Shown one piece after another: positions 16,769 through 26,009 of a stretch of 47,625 bases of DNA (position 1 is the first letter of the stretch; the number at the start of each line of letters is the position of its first letter). The translations under genes and the position numbers were made by a program. Under the pieces are notes generated by a model. It was not told where the DNA came from and ran no database searches. It saw only the letters and a program-made list of their open reading frames with translations. The stretch is from an uncultured Clostridia bacterium (lineage in GTDB: Bacteria > Bacillota > Clostridia > Oscillospirales > Acutalibacteraceae), in the NCBI GenBank assembly GCA_947165155.1, contig CAMUZI010000006.1, forward strand, positions 1 to 47,625. The letters are read 5' to 3'.

Positions 16769-18223
16769 TTAAAATTTAAATTTTGTTTCTAATTTTTTGA
16801 AAATAAATACGATTATTGAGCAAATTATCAAATAAATTCCAAAAGCTGCGATATATGGCATTATATTTGCTGTCGAGTTTACGATATTTTTTGTGTTCGA
16901 AAGTAATTCTTGAACGCCGATTGCGAAAATTAACGACGTATCTTTTATTAAAGTTACAGATTCGTTGCATATCGACGGCATGCAGATTTTCATGGCTTGA
17001 GGGAGCAGAATTTTGAAAAATAATTTAAATTTTCCTATCCCTAAAAGCTTTGAGGCTTCGTATTGACCTTTGTCGATAGATAAAAATCCGCCACGGAAAA
17101 TTTCTGCGAAATATGCTGAATAATTTAGCATAAAAGTCAAAATTCCTGCTAAAAATCTGCTTTTTATTGCTAAAAATTCACCTACAAATGGCAAATATGG
17201 AATTCCGTAAAAAATAAAAAGCAACTGCAAAAGCAGTGGAGTACCGCGCATGAGATTTATAAAATATTTGATTATTATTCCGAATTTTAATTTTTGCAAA
17301 CAAAATAAAAGTAATCCCAGAGGCATAGAAAGCACTAAAACTATGATAAATAAAAGCAAAGTTTGCTTTAATCCGTCAAATATTGGAGTTAAAAAATTAA
17401 GATTTTTTTTGCTTGAATTTTTACTCGAATTTTCATTTTGCCGGTAAAAAATATCTTGCCCGAACCATTTTTCAGAAATTTCGGAAGCTTTTCCTGATTT
17501 ATAAATTTCATCGAGTTTTGATTCGATAAATTCTTTGAGTTTATAATTTTCTTTTTTAACAGCTACGACATAAAATTCTGAAGATAATTCTTGATTTAAA
17601 ATTTTAAATTTATTTTCTCCTAATTTGTTCAAATAATATTTTGCAACGACTTCGTCGACAACTGTGGCGTCAGATTTTCCGGTTTCGACTTCGTTTAAGC
17701 AACTTATCATATTTTCAAGTTCAACAGTTTGTTTGATTTCTCCAGAAATTTCGTGTTCAGCGAGTGCATCGGCTCCGGTTGAGCCTTTTTGAACGCAAAT
17801 TATTTTATTTTTAAGATTTTCAAGCGAGTTAATTTCAGAATCTTTGCGAACCAAAATAACTTGCCTGTTTTTAAGATACGGATTAGTCAAAAGCATTGAT
17901 TCTTTTCTATCGGGAGTTTCCGAAAGACCGTTCCAGATAACATCGATTTTTTTACTATTAAGTTCAAACTCTTTTGAATCCCAATCAATAGGCTGAAAAA
18001 TAATTTTTTCATAGTCGTTTTTGAAAATTTCGTTTGCGAGATCGATATCAAATCCGATGATCTCGCCGTTTTCAGACTTAAATCCCATCGGTGGAACGTT
18101 TATATCAAGGCCAATTACGATTTTATTTTTTTTATTTTTAGCACAAGCATTCAAAAAACTAAAATTTGACAAAAAATTTAAAATTATTAGAAAAATAATC
18201 AAAAATTTAAAATTTATTTTCAT
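16769..18223 (-). CDS. Amino-acid ABC transporter, fused binding protein and permease
   Basis: 484 residues. N-terminal lipoprotein-type signal (ends FLNAC), then a periplasmic-binding-protein domain (~30-245; GLDINVPPMGF, GFDIDLANEIF), then the permease domain (~270-484) with the EAA-type loop 'YEASKLLGIGKFKLFFKILLP'. Such fusions are common in Firmicutes. AAGGAG lies 7 nt before the ATG. It follows a promoter, a leader peptide with four His codons and a terminator, so I infer histidine uptake controlled by attenuation. Confidence 0.9.
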   Translation of the reverse strand: MKINFKFLIIFLIILNFLSNFSFLNACAKNKKNKIVIGLDINVPPMGFKSENGEIIGFDIDLANEIFKNDYEKIIFQPIDWDSKEFELNSKKIDVIWNGLSETPDRKESMLLTNPYLKNRQVILVRKDSEINSLENLKNKIICVQKGSTGADALAEHEISGEIKQTVELENMISCLNEVETGKSDATVVDEVVAKYYLNKLGENKFKILNQELSSEFYVVAVKKENYKLKEFIESKLDEIYKSGKASEISEKWFGQDIFYRQNENSSKNSSKKNLNFLTPIFDGLKQTLLLFIIVLVLSMPLGLLLFCLQKLKFGIIIKYFINLMRGTPLLLQLLFIFYGIPYLPFVGEFLAIKSRFLAGILTFMLNYSAYFAEIFRGGFLSIDKGQYEASKLLGIGKFKLFFKILLPQAMKICMPSICNESVTLIKDTSLIFAIGVQELLSNTKNIVNSTANIMPYIAAFGIYLIICSIIVFIFKKLETKFKF

Positions 18224-18267
18224 AAAATATCTCCTTAAATTAAAATAATAAAATTAAAATAACAAAA

Positions 18268-18300
18268 AACACTACTTTAATTCGAAAACTCAGTAGTGTT
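18268..18300 (-). terminator. Attenuator terminator before the His-type transporter
   Basis: Minus-strand RNA: AACACTACT pairs with AGTAGTGTT (9 bp), followed by a U-rich tail (TTTTGTTATTTT). It lies between the leader peptide and the transporter gene. Confidence 0.75.
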
Positions 18301-18408
18301 TTTATTTATTCTTGTATTTATTTAAATTATTTAATTTAAAGAAAACAAAAAATCACCAGCATGAATTCCCGAATACTTGGGATTACATCCATGTTGGCAA
18401 ATTTTTAA

Positions 18409-18492
18409 TTACCGCAAGAGATGCAATCCCCATCCATGATGTTGATTATGATTTTGAATTTTAATACTGACAAAAAAACACGAATTTATCAT
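18409..18492 (-). CDS. His-codon leader peptide
   Basis: 27 codons from ATG 18492 with perfect AGGAGG 9 nt upstream. The peptide contains the cluster N-H-N-Q-H-H-G-W-G-L-H, four His in ten residues. The leader RNA can form a stem GGGATTGCATC/GATGTAATCCC overlapping the last His codon, while the second arm can also pair weakly with a following GGGA, so ribosome position could change the fold ahead of the terminator. The peptide itself is unlikely to act after synthesis. Confidence 0.75.
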   Translation of the reverse strand: MINSCFFVSIKIQNHNQHHGWGLHLLR

Positions 18493-18525
18493 GATGAGGC
18501 ACCTCCTAAAATATAATACGCTTTT

Positions 18526-18554
18526 ATTATACAAGATAAAAAAAGTAATGTCAA
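18526..18554 (-). promoter_or_regulatory. Consensus promoter of the His-type transporter operon
   Basis: Minus strand: TTGACA (18549-18554), 17-bp spacer, TATAAT (18526-18531). The transcript would start ~30 nt before the leader peptide. Confidence 0.85.
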
Positions 18555-18789
18555 TAAAAACATGTCATTTTTTCATATAAAGAAGAAAAAAATTTGGACG
18601 TTAATTGCAAAAATATATTTGTATCAAAGTTTGAGTGACTAGACAATTTAATCTAGTGACCCTTAGGGTGAAAAAAATCAAGGGGGTATTTTGTTGTCGC
18701 AAGCGTTATATACAAAGAATTAAAATTTTTTCTTCTAATAAAAAAACTATGTTTGTAAGTGTATTCTCCAACCAGGTATTGGCAAAATT

Positions 18790-19015
18790 CGATGTTAATT
18801 GCTGATGCGAAAGAGGAAAGTTAAAAATTCAAAGAGAAAACGAGCTTAAACAATAAAAATTGGCAAAAATTGCAAAACTCAATTCTCTTTCTCTTATTAG
18901 TAAAAGATACGAAAATGTAAATTTTGAAAACACTTGAACTAGATACAACTCTAGTTTTGATAAGGCTTTTGAGCGGTGCAGGAGATATTGCCAAAATTAC
19001 TTTTAATATTAGATC
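18790..19015 (+). pseudogene. DnaC-like phage helicase-loader remnant
   Basis: With stops and shifts ignored, the plus strand reads ISKRYENVNFENT, then SSFDKAFERCRRYCQNY, the N-terminal boundary of DnaC/IstB-type helicase loaders just before the AAA+ core; an upstream helical part (ERGKLKIQRENELKQ) fits too. In-frame TGA and TAA codons and the loss of the ATPase domain show it is dead. It fills part of the ~800-bp gap between the His-operon promoter and argH. Confidence 0.5.
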
Positions 19016-19038
19016 GCTTTTTTCATATATTCTTATTT

Positions 19039-19180
19039 GGGATTGCTAAAAGTGAGTAGAAATTACGATTTATTACCGTAAAACATTAAGAGCTAAAATT
19101 GTTAGTTATTTTGTTTTAAATAGCTTTTCGATCTATACTTAAGTTGTTTTCAGTATAATCTATTCAATTTTAGCAATGCT
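19039..19180. repeat. MITE-like inverted-repeat element, copy D
   Basis: About 142 bp, the most diverged copy: left end GGGATTGCTAAAAGTGAG, right end TTTTAGCAATGC. The internal part keeps only a weak hairpin. It lies downstream of argH. Confidence 0.7.
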
Positions 19181-19304
19181 CTTGTTTTTATTTTCTTTTT
19201 CTGACTTTACTGTACTTTAAAATACCAAGTCAACAAAGAGACTGCTTCCACAATACTGCCAGAAATAATTTCTATCAATTCTTAGTAAGCCCAAGAAAAT
19301 ATTA

Positions 19305-20678
19305 TCAAATTTGATATTTTTTTGTAAATGAGTTGATAATTTTAATTTGATTTAAAATTGAAGATTTTTTAGGACTACCATAACTTGTGCGATTTTTTAC
19401 ACAATTCTCAAAATTTATTGTATCAAAAATGTCTTCTTCAAATAAATCACTGGATTTTTTATAATCTTGTAAATCTAATTCTTCTAACGTTTTATTTTTT
19501 GATATGCATAAATTAACTATACTTCCTGTCACTTTATAAGCGTCTCGAAAAGGTATTTCTTTTTTTGCAAGATAATCTGCACAATCAGTAGCGTTCACAA
19601 ATCCTTCTTTAAGAAATTTTTCCATATTTTCAGGGTTTATTTTCATTGTTTTTATCATACGTTCAAAAATAATCAAACAGTCTTTGACTGTGTCAATAGA
19701 TTCAAAAATTTGTTCTTTATCTTCTTGCATGTCGCGATTATATGACAAGGGTAATCCTTTCATAATAGTTAACATTGCAAAAAGATTCCCATAAACTTTG
19801 CCAGTTTTTCCGCGAATAAGTTCAGCCATGTCTGGATTCTTTTTTTGAGGCATAATAGATGATCCTGTACAATATGAATCAGAAAGAGATATAAATTTAA
19901 ATTCCCACGAAGACCATAATATAATTTCTTCTGAAAATCTAGATAAATGCATCATAACAATTGAAATAGATGATAGCAATTCCAATGCGAAATCACGATC
20001 AGATACAGAGTCAATGCTATTATCAGTAGGTTTGGAAAATCCAAGTTCGTCAGACACAAAAAACCTATCAATTGGATAAGAAGTTCCTGTACAAGCACAT
20101 GCTCCTAATGGACATTCATTCATGTTTTCTAAGCAATTTTTCAAGCGAGTCAAATCTCTTTTAAACATAAAAGCATACGCTAAAATATGATGAGAAAATG
20201 AAGAGGGCTGTGCTCTTTGTAAGTGCGTATATGAAGGCATAAGTACATTTATATTTTTTTTAGCAATATTAGATATAGTTCCAATCAAAGAGCAAACAAG
20301 ATTTGAAATTTCTCTTATTTGTTTTTTGATATAAAGTTTCAAATCAACTGCAACTTGGTCGTTACGTGAGCGCGCAGTGTGAATGCGCTTACCCACGTTT
20401 CCAAGGCGTTTTGTGAGAGTTTCTTCTATAAAAGTATGAATATCTTCACATAATAAATCTAATTTCAGTTTCCCCGACTCTATATCAGATAGAATTTTTT
20501 TTAGTTCATCAATAATTTCTTCTGAATTTTTTATAATCTTTTGTTTTCCAAGCATTTTGACATGAGCAATGCTACATTCTATATCTTCTCTGTACAGTCT
20601 TTTGTCAATACCAAAAGATTGACTAAATTTCATTACATCGTCATCTATATCTTCTAAGTGTCCTTCCCAGAGGCTCAT
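19305..20678 (-). CDS. argH: Argininosuccinate lyase
   Basis: Splits argininosuccinate to arginine and fumarate, the last step of arginine synthesis. Fumarase/aspartase superfamily: [26 protein letters not shown], and the signature [12 protein letters not shown] with the catalytic Ser loop. 457 residues, full length. The start ATG overlaps the argG stop (ATGA) with GGAGGG upstream, so they are translationally coupled. It is last in the transporter-argGH operon. Confidence 0.97.
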   Translation of the reverse strand: MSLWEGHLEDIDDDVMKFSQSFGIDKRLYREDIECSIAHVKMLGKQKIIKNSEEIIDELKKILSDIESGKLKLDLLCEDIHTFIEETLTKRLGNVGKRIHTARSRNDQVAVDLKLYIKKQIREISNLVCSLIGTISNIAKKNINVLMPSYTHLQRAQPSSFSHHILAYAFMFKRDLTRLKNCLENMNECPLGACACTGTSYPIDRFFVSDELGFSKPTDNSIDSVSDRDFALELLSSISIVMMHLSRFSEEIILWSSWEFKFISLSDSYCTGSSIMPQKKNPDMAELIRGKTGKVYGNLFAMLTIMKGLPLSYNRDMQEDKEQIFESIDTVKDCLIIFERMIKTMKINPENMEKFLKEGFVNATDCADYLAKKEIPFRDAYKVTGSIVNLCISKNKTLEELDLQDYKKSSDLFEEDIFDTINFENCVKNRTSYGSPKKSSILNQIKIINSFTKKYQI

Positions 20679-21880
20679 ATATTACCCTCCAACATTTTTG
20701 CACGAACTTCATTTGATAAAGCAAATAAATTTATAAATCCTTCAGCTTGCTTTTGGTCATATTTACTTTCTCCAAACGAAGCTAACTCTTGACTATAAAG
20801 ACTAAATTTACTCCAAACTCCGGCGTTAATTATATTTCCTTTATATAATTTAATCTTAACTGTTCCTGTTACGAATTCTTGAGTTCTTTCAAAAAATGCA
20901 GAAAGAGCCTCTCTTGCAGGACAAAACCATTGACCATTATAAACTAATTCTCCGAATTTTATTGACAAATAATTTTTTAAGTGAGAAGTTTCTTTGTCTA
21001 AAGTTAATGTTTCTAATGTTTTGTGTGCATGAACTAATATGGTTCCTCCCGGAGTTTCATAAAGACCTCGAGATTTCATTCCTACAAGTCTGTTTTCTAC
21101 TACATCAAATAATCCAACTCCATGTTTTCCTCCTATTTTATTTAACTTGAAAATTATATCTTTTACAGATAATTTTTCTCCATTAACAGAAACTGGAATC
21201 CCTTTTTCAAAATTTATTTCGACATACTCAGAAGAATCAGGAGCATTTTCAGGAGAATTACTCATTTCTAAGAATCCCGTTTCGTTATATTTAGGTTCAT
21301 TTGCAGGATCTTCTAAATCAAGTCCTTCGTGAGACAAATGCCACAAGTTTTTATCTTTTGAGTAATTTGTTTTTCTATTAATATTCAACGGAATATTATG
21401 AGATTCTGCATAATTTATAGCATCTTCACGACTTTTAATATCCCATTCACGCCACGGGGCAATTATCTTTAAATTGGGAGCAAGAGATTTCACTGCAGTT
21501 TCAAACCTGACTTGATCATTTCCTTTTCCTGTACACCCATGTGCAATGGCATATGCAGATTCTTTTTTAGCAATTTCAATAGCTTTTTTAGCTATCAATG
21601 GTCTTGCAATTGAAGTCCCTAAAAGATATCCTTCGTAATTTGCTCCTGATTTTATTAATGGGACAACATATTCATTTACAAACTCATCTTTTGTGTCTTC
21701 GAAATAAAATTTCGATGCACCAGTAGCAATAGCTTTTTTTTCGAGACCTATAAATTCGTCATCTCCTTGACCAACATCACAAGTAAGAGCGATAATTTCT
21801 GCCCCTTCATAGTTTTCTTTGAGCCATGGAATACATATAGATGTGTCTAATCCACCCGAATAAAGTAAAACAATTTTCAT
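20675..21880 (-). CDS. argG: Argininosuccinate synthase
   Basis: Joins citrulline and aspartate using ATP. N-type ATP pyrophosphatase motif SGGLDTS at residues 8-14; [24 protein letters not shown]; typical 401-residue length. GAGGTGAT precedes the ATG. It overlaps argH and follows a YczE-like membrane protein gene by 4 bp. Regulation is inferred from the Arg-codon leader at the head of the operon. Confidence 0.97.
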   Translation of the reverse strand: MKIVLLYSGGLDTSICIPWLKENYEGAEIIALTCDVGQGDDEFIGLEKKAIATGASKFYFEDTKDEFVNEYVVPLIKSGANYEGYLLGTSIARPLIAKKAIEIAKKESAYAIAHGCTGKGNDQVRFETAVKSLAPNLKIIAPWREWDIKSREDAINYAESHNIPLNINRKTNYSKDKNLWHLSHEGLDLEDPANEPKYNETGFLEMSNSPENAPDSSEYVEINFEKGIPVSVNGEKLSVKDIIFKLNKIGGKHGVGLFDVVENRLVGMKSRGLYETPGGTILVHAHKTLETLTLDKETSHLKNYLSIKFGELVYNGQWFCPAREALSAFFERTQEFVTGTVKIKLYKGNIINAGVWSKFSLYSQELASFGESKYDQKQAEGFINLFALSNEVRAKMLEGNI

Positions 21881-21884
21881 AATA

Positions 21885-22484
21885 TCACCTCAAATTAATT
21901 TTGTTTAAAAAATATAATAATTTATCTACGCAAAAGCCGCATAATAACGCAGTAATTACAGTGATAGGTCCGAATTTTCCACCTAGACAAATTCCACAAA
22001 TAAGAGCAAACAAATCAACACAAAGTTTCATTTTTCCAAAAGGTTTTCCAAATTTTTTTGAAAATATCAAAGCAAAAGCTATCCACGGATTAACTCCTAC
22101 ATTAGACCATACGAAGAGTGCAACTGCAATTACATAAATAATAACTCCGAAAATAGCAAACAAAATTCTAAGAATTAAATTCTCTGGAATGCTCAAAATT
22201 GATAGAAATAAATTTATAAAAAATCCCATTGTGAAAGAATAAATAATTGTTCCAATATTTATATATTTTTTATCTATAAAAAATACAGCAATAGTCAAAA
22301 TTAGATTAATAACATTAGCGGATATTCCAATATCAAAATTGAACGTTTTACTTATTCCTCTAAAAAAAGTAACAATTGAATTTGTCCCGAACCCTGATCT
22401 AATACAAAAAGCTGAGCTTAATCCAAACAGAAATACGCTGAATAAACAAATAAAGATTCTTTTTATAAATTTTTTTTCTATCAT
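21885..22484 (-). CDS. YczE/YitT-like integral membrane protein
   Basis: 199 residues with five or six hydrophobic helices, starting [20 protein letters not shown]. It resembles the YczE family ([35 protein letters not shown]). Function in the family is not established. Its place between an amino-acid ABC transporter and argG suggests a link with amino-acid transport or export, which is inference only. I chose the ATG at 22484 because GGAGG lies upstream; a longer TTG-initiated form would include the ribosome site. Confidence 0.75.
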   Translation of the reverse strand: MIEKKFIKRIFICLFSVFLFGLSSAFCIRSGFGTNSIVTFFRGISKTFNFDIGISANVINLILTIAVFFIDKKYINIGTIIYSFTMGFFINLFLSILSIPENLILRILFAIFGVIIYVIAVALFVWSNVGVNPWIAFALIFSKKFGKPFGKMKLCVDLFALICGICLGGKFGPITVITALLCGFCVDKLLYFLNKINLR

Positions 22485-22557
22485 CGTCGTCTTTTCCTCC
22501 AGAGTATTAGCCAAATTTTTCTATTCATTAATGTTAATATCATAGTGTTTCACCTTA

Positions 22558-23289
22558 TTACAAAATTTTAGATAGAAATTCTTTAACACGCTCATTTTTT
22601 GGATTTTCGAAAAATTCATCTGGAGTTGCATCTTCTAAGATTTTACCTTCATTGATAAATAAAATCCTGCTTCCTATTTTTCTTGCGAACTTCATTTCAT
22701 GAGTAACTATTATCATGGTCATTCCGCTTTGAGCTAAATTTTCCATTACGTTTAAAACTTCTTTCACCATTTCCGGGTCCAAGGCGGAAGTTGGTTCATC
22801 AAAAAGCATTAAATCAGGATTCATAGCAAGAGATCTAACAATTGCTACACGTTGTTGTTGGCCTCCCGAAAGATTTTTAGGGTACAAATCTTTCACCGAT
22901 TCAAGACCAACTTTCTTTAAAAGATCCATAGCTACTTTTTCAGCCTCACTCTTTGAAAGCAATTTTGAGTCTACGGGAGCTAGCGTAATGTTCTCTAGAA
23001 CTGTCAAATTAGAAAATAAATTAAATTGTTGAAAAACCATTCCTATCTTTTGACGTGCCTTTCGAATATTACCAGAATTTATATTTTCGTTATTAAATAT
23101 AATTTCACCAGAACTCGGAGTAGTAAGAAGATTAACACATCGAATCAATGTACTCTTTCCAGATCCAGAAGGGCCAACTATAACTACTTTTTCTCCTTTT
23201 TTTATTTCACAATTAATGTTTTTTAGAATTTCTTTTTTTTGTCCATTATTAAGTTTAAAAGATTTACTCAAATTTTTAATTACTAGCAT
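22558..23289 (-). CDS. Polar amino-acid ABC transporter ATPase (probable arginine)
   Basis: 243 residues, full-length GlnQ/ArtP-type ATPase: Walker A GPSGSGKSTLI, FQQFNLF, signature LSGGQQQRVAIVRSL, Walker B LMLFDEPTSALDPE, H-loop IIVTHEM. It overlaps the upstream permease gene by 14 bp. Arginine is assigned from the operon: Arg leader upstream and argGH downstream. Ornithine or citrulline are alternatives. Confidence 0.93.
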   Translation of the reverse strand: MLVIKNLSKSFKLNNGQKKEILKNINCEIKKGEKVVIVGPSGSGKSTLIRCVNLLTTPSSGEIIFNNENINSGNIRKARQKIGMVFQQFNLFSNLTVLENITLAPVDSKLLSKSEAEKVAMDLLKKVGLESVKDLYPKNLSGGQQQRVAIVRSLAMNPDLMLFDEPTSALDPEMVKEVLNVMENLAQSGMTMIIVTHEMKFARKIGSRILFINEGKILEDATPDEFFENPKNERVKEFLSKIL

Positions 23290-24709
23290 TTTTTATCTTC
23301 CTTTCTATTTTATTAAGTATAAATGTCAAACTAACCACTAAAACTAGGTAAATCGACGCAACGGTGAACAAAGGAAATACTGGATCAAACGTAACACTTG
23401 TAATTTTCTTTCCAGCTAGCGAAAGATCCATAACTCCTATGAAGCCAACAACTGCAGTTTCTTTTAACAAACTAATCGCTTCTCCTGCAAGAGACGGAAG
23501 GGTATTCTTTATGGCTTGTGGAATAATTATTTTTGACATCAATGTCTTCTCAGAAAGACTCAAAGACTTTCCAGCCTCAAATTGTCCTTTGCTAATTGAT
23601 TGAATTCCAGCACGTATATGCTCACAAACGTAGGCTCCCGAATTTATACCTAAAGTTACAACTGCGGCAATTATTGGATTTTTCGATATTCCTGATAGAG
23701 CAATATAATATATAATGAACAACTGGACTATTACAGGAGTTCCCCTTATAACTGTGGTATAAAAATTAACTAATACTCCTAATATTTTTAATTTTTTGTT
23801 TGAATTAGAAATTATCCTCAAACTTGCTGCTAAAACTCCTAATGCAATTCCAATAATCGTAGCGAAAAATGTTATTTTCAAAGTAACTATTAGCCCTTTA
23901 GAAATATATTCGAAGTATTCTTTACTAGTAAATTTAGAATCGAACTCTCCCGAAGAATCAGACGTAGAAGAACTCATATATGATTCAACTATCTGATTTA
24001 GCTTTCCATTTTGCTTCATTTCAGAGATAACTTTATTTATAGATTCAAGAAGATCTTTTCTACCTTTTTGTACAGCTATGCAATAAGACTCTTCAGTAAT
24101 ATTTTCAGGAATCACGTAAAAATCTTTATTCTTTTTCGCAATCTGATCAGCTGTAAATCCGTCTAATACTAGAACGTCGATTATTTCATTTGAGAGTGCA
24201 GAAACAGCGTCGGTATACTTGTCATATCTTACCATATTACCAAGTTTTTTATCGGTACAATAATAATCTCCAGTAGTTCCAAGTTGAACTCCTATCTTTT
24301 TGTCTTTAATGTCTTTCACAGATTTAATATCACTATTATTTTTAACCATCGCTTTTTGAGACGCGGTAAAATAATTATCTGAAAAATCAACTTTTTTGGC
24401 GCGCTCTTCTGTTTTGGTTATACCAGAAATTCCCATATCAACTGAGCCATTAATTACTTCCGTTAGCACACTATTGAAACTCATATCTTTTATTTTTAAT
24501 TCAGAATTTTGTTCTCGAGCAATTTCTTTAGCAATTTCAACATCTATGCCAACTATTTCGCTTTTTTGTAAATATTCAAAAGGAGGGAAATCGGCACTTG
24601 TTCCCATTATTATAGTTTTTTCATTAGCCTTACATATAACACCAAACAAAAAAATAAGTAAATACATATATAAATAATTTAAAAATTTACTGAATATGTT
24701 TATTTTCAT
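23276..24709 (-). CDS. Amino-acid ABC transporter, fused binding protein and permease (probable arginine)
   Basis: 477 residues. A hydrophobic signal/anchor at the N-terminus, a substrate-binding domain (~30-255; GTSADFPPFEYL, GIDVEIAKEIA, GVQLGTTGDYY), then a permease domain (~270-477) with 'FEAGKSLSLSEKTLMSKIIIPQA'. I chose ATG 24709, 12 nt after AAGGAG; upstream in-frame sequence is leader RNA. First gene of the operon behind the Arg-codon leader, hence the arginine assignment. Confidence 0.9.
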   Translation of the reverse strand: MKINIFSKFLNYLYMYLLIFLFGVICKANEKTIIMGTSADFPPFEYLQKSEIVGIDVEIAKEIAREQNSELKIKDMSFNSVLTEVINGSVDMGISGITKTEERAKKVDFSDNYFTASQKAMVKNNSDIKSVKDIKDKKIGVQLGTTGDYYCTDKKLGNMVRYDKYTDAVSALSNEIIDVLVLDGFTADQIAKKNKDFYVIPENITEESYCIAVQKGRKDLLESINKVISEMKQNGKLNQIVESYMSSSTSDSSGEFDSKFTSKEYFEYISKGLIVTLKITFFATIIGIALGVLAASLRIISNSNKKLKILGVLVNFYTTVIRGTPVIVQLFIIYYIALSGISKNPIIAAVVTLGINSGAYVCEHIRAGIQSISKGQFEAGKSLSLSEKTLMSKIIIPQAIKNTLPSLAGEAISLLKETAVVGFIGVMDLSLAGKKITSVTFDPVFPLFTVASIYLVLVVSLTFILNKIERKIKNASN

Positions 24710-24751
24710 GTCTTCTATAATCTCCTTATAATAAAATAATAATTTTGGACA

Positions 24752-24794
24752 TAATAAAAAATGGCGCCATCCGTCAATAAAACTAGATAGCGTC
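24752..24794 (-). terminator. Arg attenuator 1, terminator hairpin
   Basis: Minus-strand RNA: GACGCTATC (24786-24794) pairs with GATGGCGCC (24763-24771; one mismatch, one G-U), followed by ATTTTTTATT. The 5' arm is also complementary to CTAGCGTC (24856-24863) in the leader, which gives an alternative antiterminator. Confidence 0.7.
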
Positions 24795-24825
24795 ACATTT
24801 GCTAAATTTTAATCAAGACACCTAA

Positions 24826-24921
24826 TTAAAACTGTCTTCGGACACAAGCAAACCAGACGCTAGAATTTAATCTTCGTCTGATAGATACACATTTTTTATC
24901 CAAAAACAGCCAGCTAGACAT
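24826..24921 (-). CDS. Arg-codon leader peptide 1
   Basis: 31 codons from ATG 24921, with AAGGAG 9 nt upstream. It holds Ile-Arg-Arg-Arg-Leu (AGA CGA AGA) and later Cys-Val-Arg-Arg (CGA AGA). Its second half, IRRRLNSSVWFACVRR, is nearly the same as that of leader 2 at 29312-29404. The Arg triplet lies in arm A (CAGACG, 24875-24880), which pairs with arm B (CGTCTG within 24854-24863). Stalling there would free arm B to pair with the terminator's 5' arm. Confidence 0.85.
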   Translation of the reverse strand: MSSWLFLDKKCVSIRRRLNSSVWFACVRRQF

Positions 24922-24960
24922 CCTGCTCATCTCCTTACGCTATACACAATAATTATTCTG

Positions 24961-24989
24961 ACCGTAACATAAAAAAATTAATTTGTCAA
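24961..24989 (-). promoter_or_regulatory. Promoter of arginine transporter-argGH operon
   Basis: Minus strand: TTGACA (24984-24989), 17-bp spacer, weak -10 TACGGT (24961-24966). The -35 and the following AATTAATTTTT are shared with the carB promoter. Confidence 0.55.
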
Positions 24990-25025
24990 GCCAAATTGTC
25001 TTATAATTCTGAATTTTTATAATAA

Positions 25026-26009
25026 TCACAGTGATGATGCAATAACAGCTTTAATTGTATGCAATCTATTTTCAGCTTGATCAAAAACAATTGATTGATG
25101 ACTTTTAAAAACATCATCAGTAACTTCCATACTAGAAATATTAAATTTTTCATAAATTTCTTTTCCAATAGTAGTTTCCAGATTATGAAACGCTGGAAGG
25201 CAGTGCATAAATTTGCATTGTTTACCTGCATTATCCATTAGTTCTTTTGTTACACGATAAGGCAAAAGATAGTTGATACGTTCTTCCCATATTTCATAAG
25301 GTTCACCCATAGAAAGCCAAACATCAGTATAAATTATGTCTGCGTCTTTTATAGCAATTATAGGGTCTTCTTCAAAAATTAAGTTTGTATTTGTGCTTTT
25401 AGAAATTGATTTACAAATATCAATTAGCTGTTCATCAGGAAAATACTTTTTAGGAGCACATATAGAAAAACTGATTCCCATCTTTAAACATCCAACCATA
25501 AGAGAGTTACTCATATTGTAGCAAGCATTTCCCATATAAACTAATTTTTTACCTTTTAGTGTACCAAGATGCTCACGCATTGTTAATAAATCAGCTAGCA
25601 CTTGTGTTGGGTGAGATTCATTTGTAAGACCATTCCACACTGGTACTCCAGAATATTTAGAAAGATTCTCGACATCTTTTTGATTATATCCTCTGTATTC
25701 TATACCATCAAACATTCTTCCCAAAACTTTTGCTGTATCGATAATACTTTCTTTTTTGCCAATCTGAGAATTCATAGAATTAATATATACCGCATGGGCG
25801 CCAAGATCATTCGCTGCTACTTCAAATGCGCAACGAGTACGAGTGCTTTCTTTTTCAAAAATTATTGCTATATTTTTTCCTTCGCAAAGCCGATGAATTT
25901 CACCATTTTTCTTCTTTTGCTTTAATTCCTTTGCAAAATTAATAAGATAATCAATTTCATCAGATGTAAAATCTAATAGTTTTAAAAAACTTCGTCCTTT
26001 TAAATTCAT
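25026..26009 (-). CDS. argF: Ornithine carbamoyltransferase
   Basis: Makes citrulline from ornithine and carbamoyl phosphate. Carbamoyl-phosphate motif STRTR (SESTRTRCAFE in context), HPTQ loop (ESHPTQVLADLLTM), ornithine loop SMGE and the HCLPAFH signature. 327 residues, full length. The start overlaps the carB stop (ATGA). A catabolic (ArcB) role is not excluded by sequence alone, but coupling to carB and the Arg leader argue for synthesis. Confidence 0.95.
   Translation of the reverse strand: MNLKGRSFLKLLDFTSDEIDYLINFAKELKQKKKNGEIHRLCEGKNIAIIFEKESTRTRCAFEVAANDLGAHAVYINSMNSQIGKKESIIDTAKVLGRMFDGIEYRGYNQKDVENLSKYSGVPVWNGLTNESHPTQVLADLLTMREHLGTLKGKKLVYMGNACYNMSNSLMVGCLKMGISFSICAPKKYFPDEQLIDICKSISKSTNTNLIFEEDPIIAIKDADIIYTDVWLSMGEPYEIWEERINYLLPYRVTKELMDNAGKQCKFMHCLPAFHNLETTIGKEIYEKFNISSMEVTDDVFKSHQSIVFDQAENRLHTIKAVIASSL

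Noticed and set aside
8954..19180. The inverted-repeat elements as simple bidirectional terminators or as insertion sequences
   Set aside because: They lack a consistent U tract at the hairpin, extend to ~140 bp with conserved ends, and contain no transposase. A MITE-like or structured-repeat label fits better.
24709..24796. A longer N-terminus for the arginine-transporter permease
   Set aside because: The extra 29 codons lie in the terminator and ribosome-site region of the leader RNA; ATG 24709 has AAGGAG upstream.
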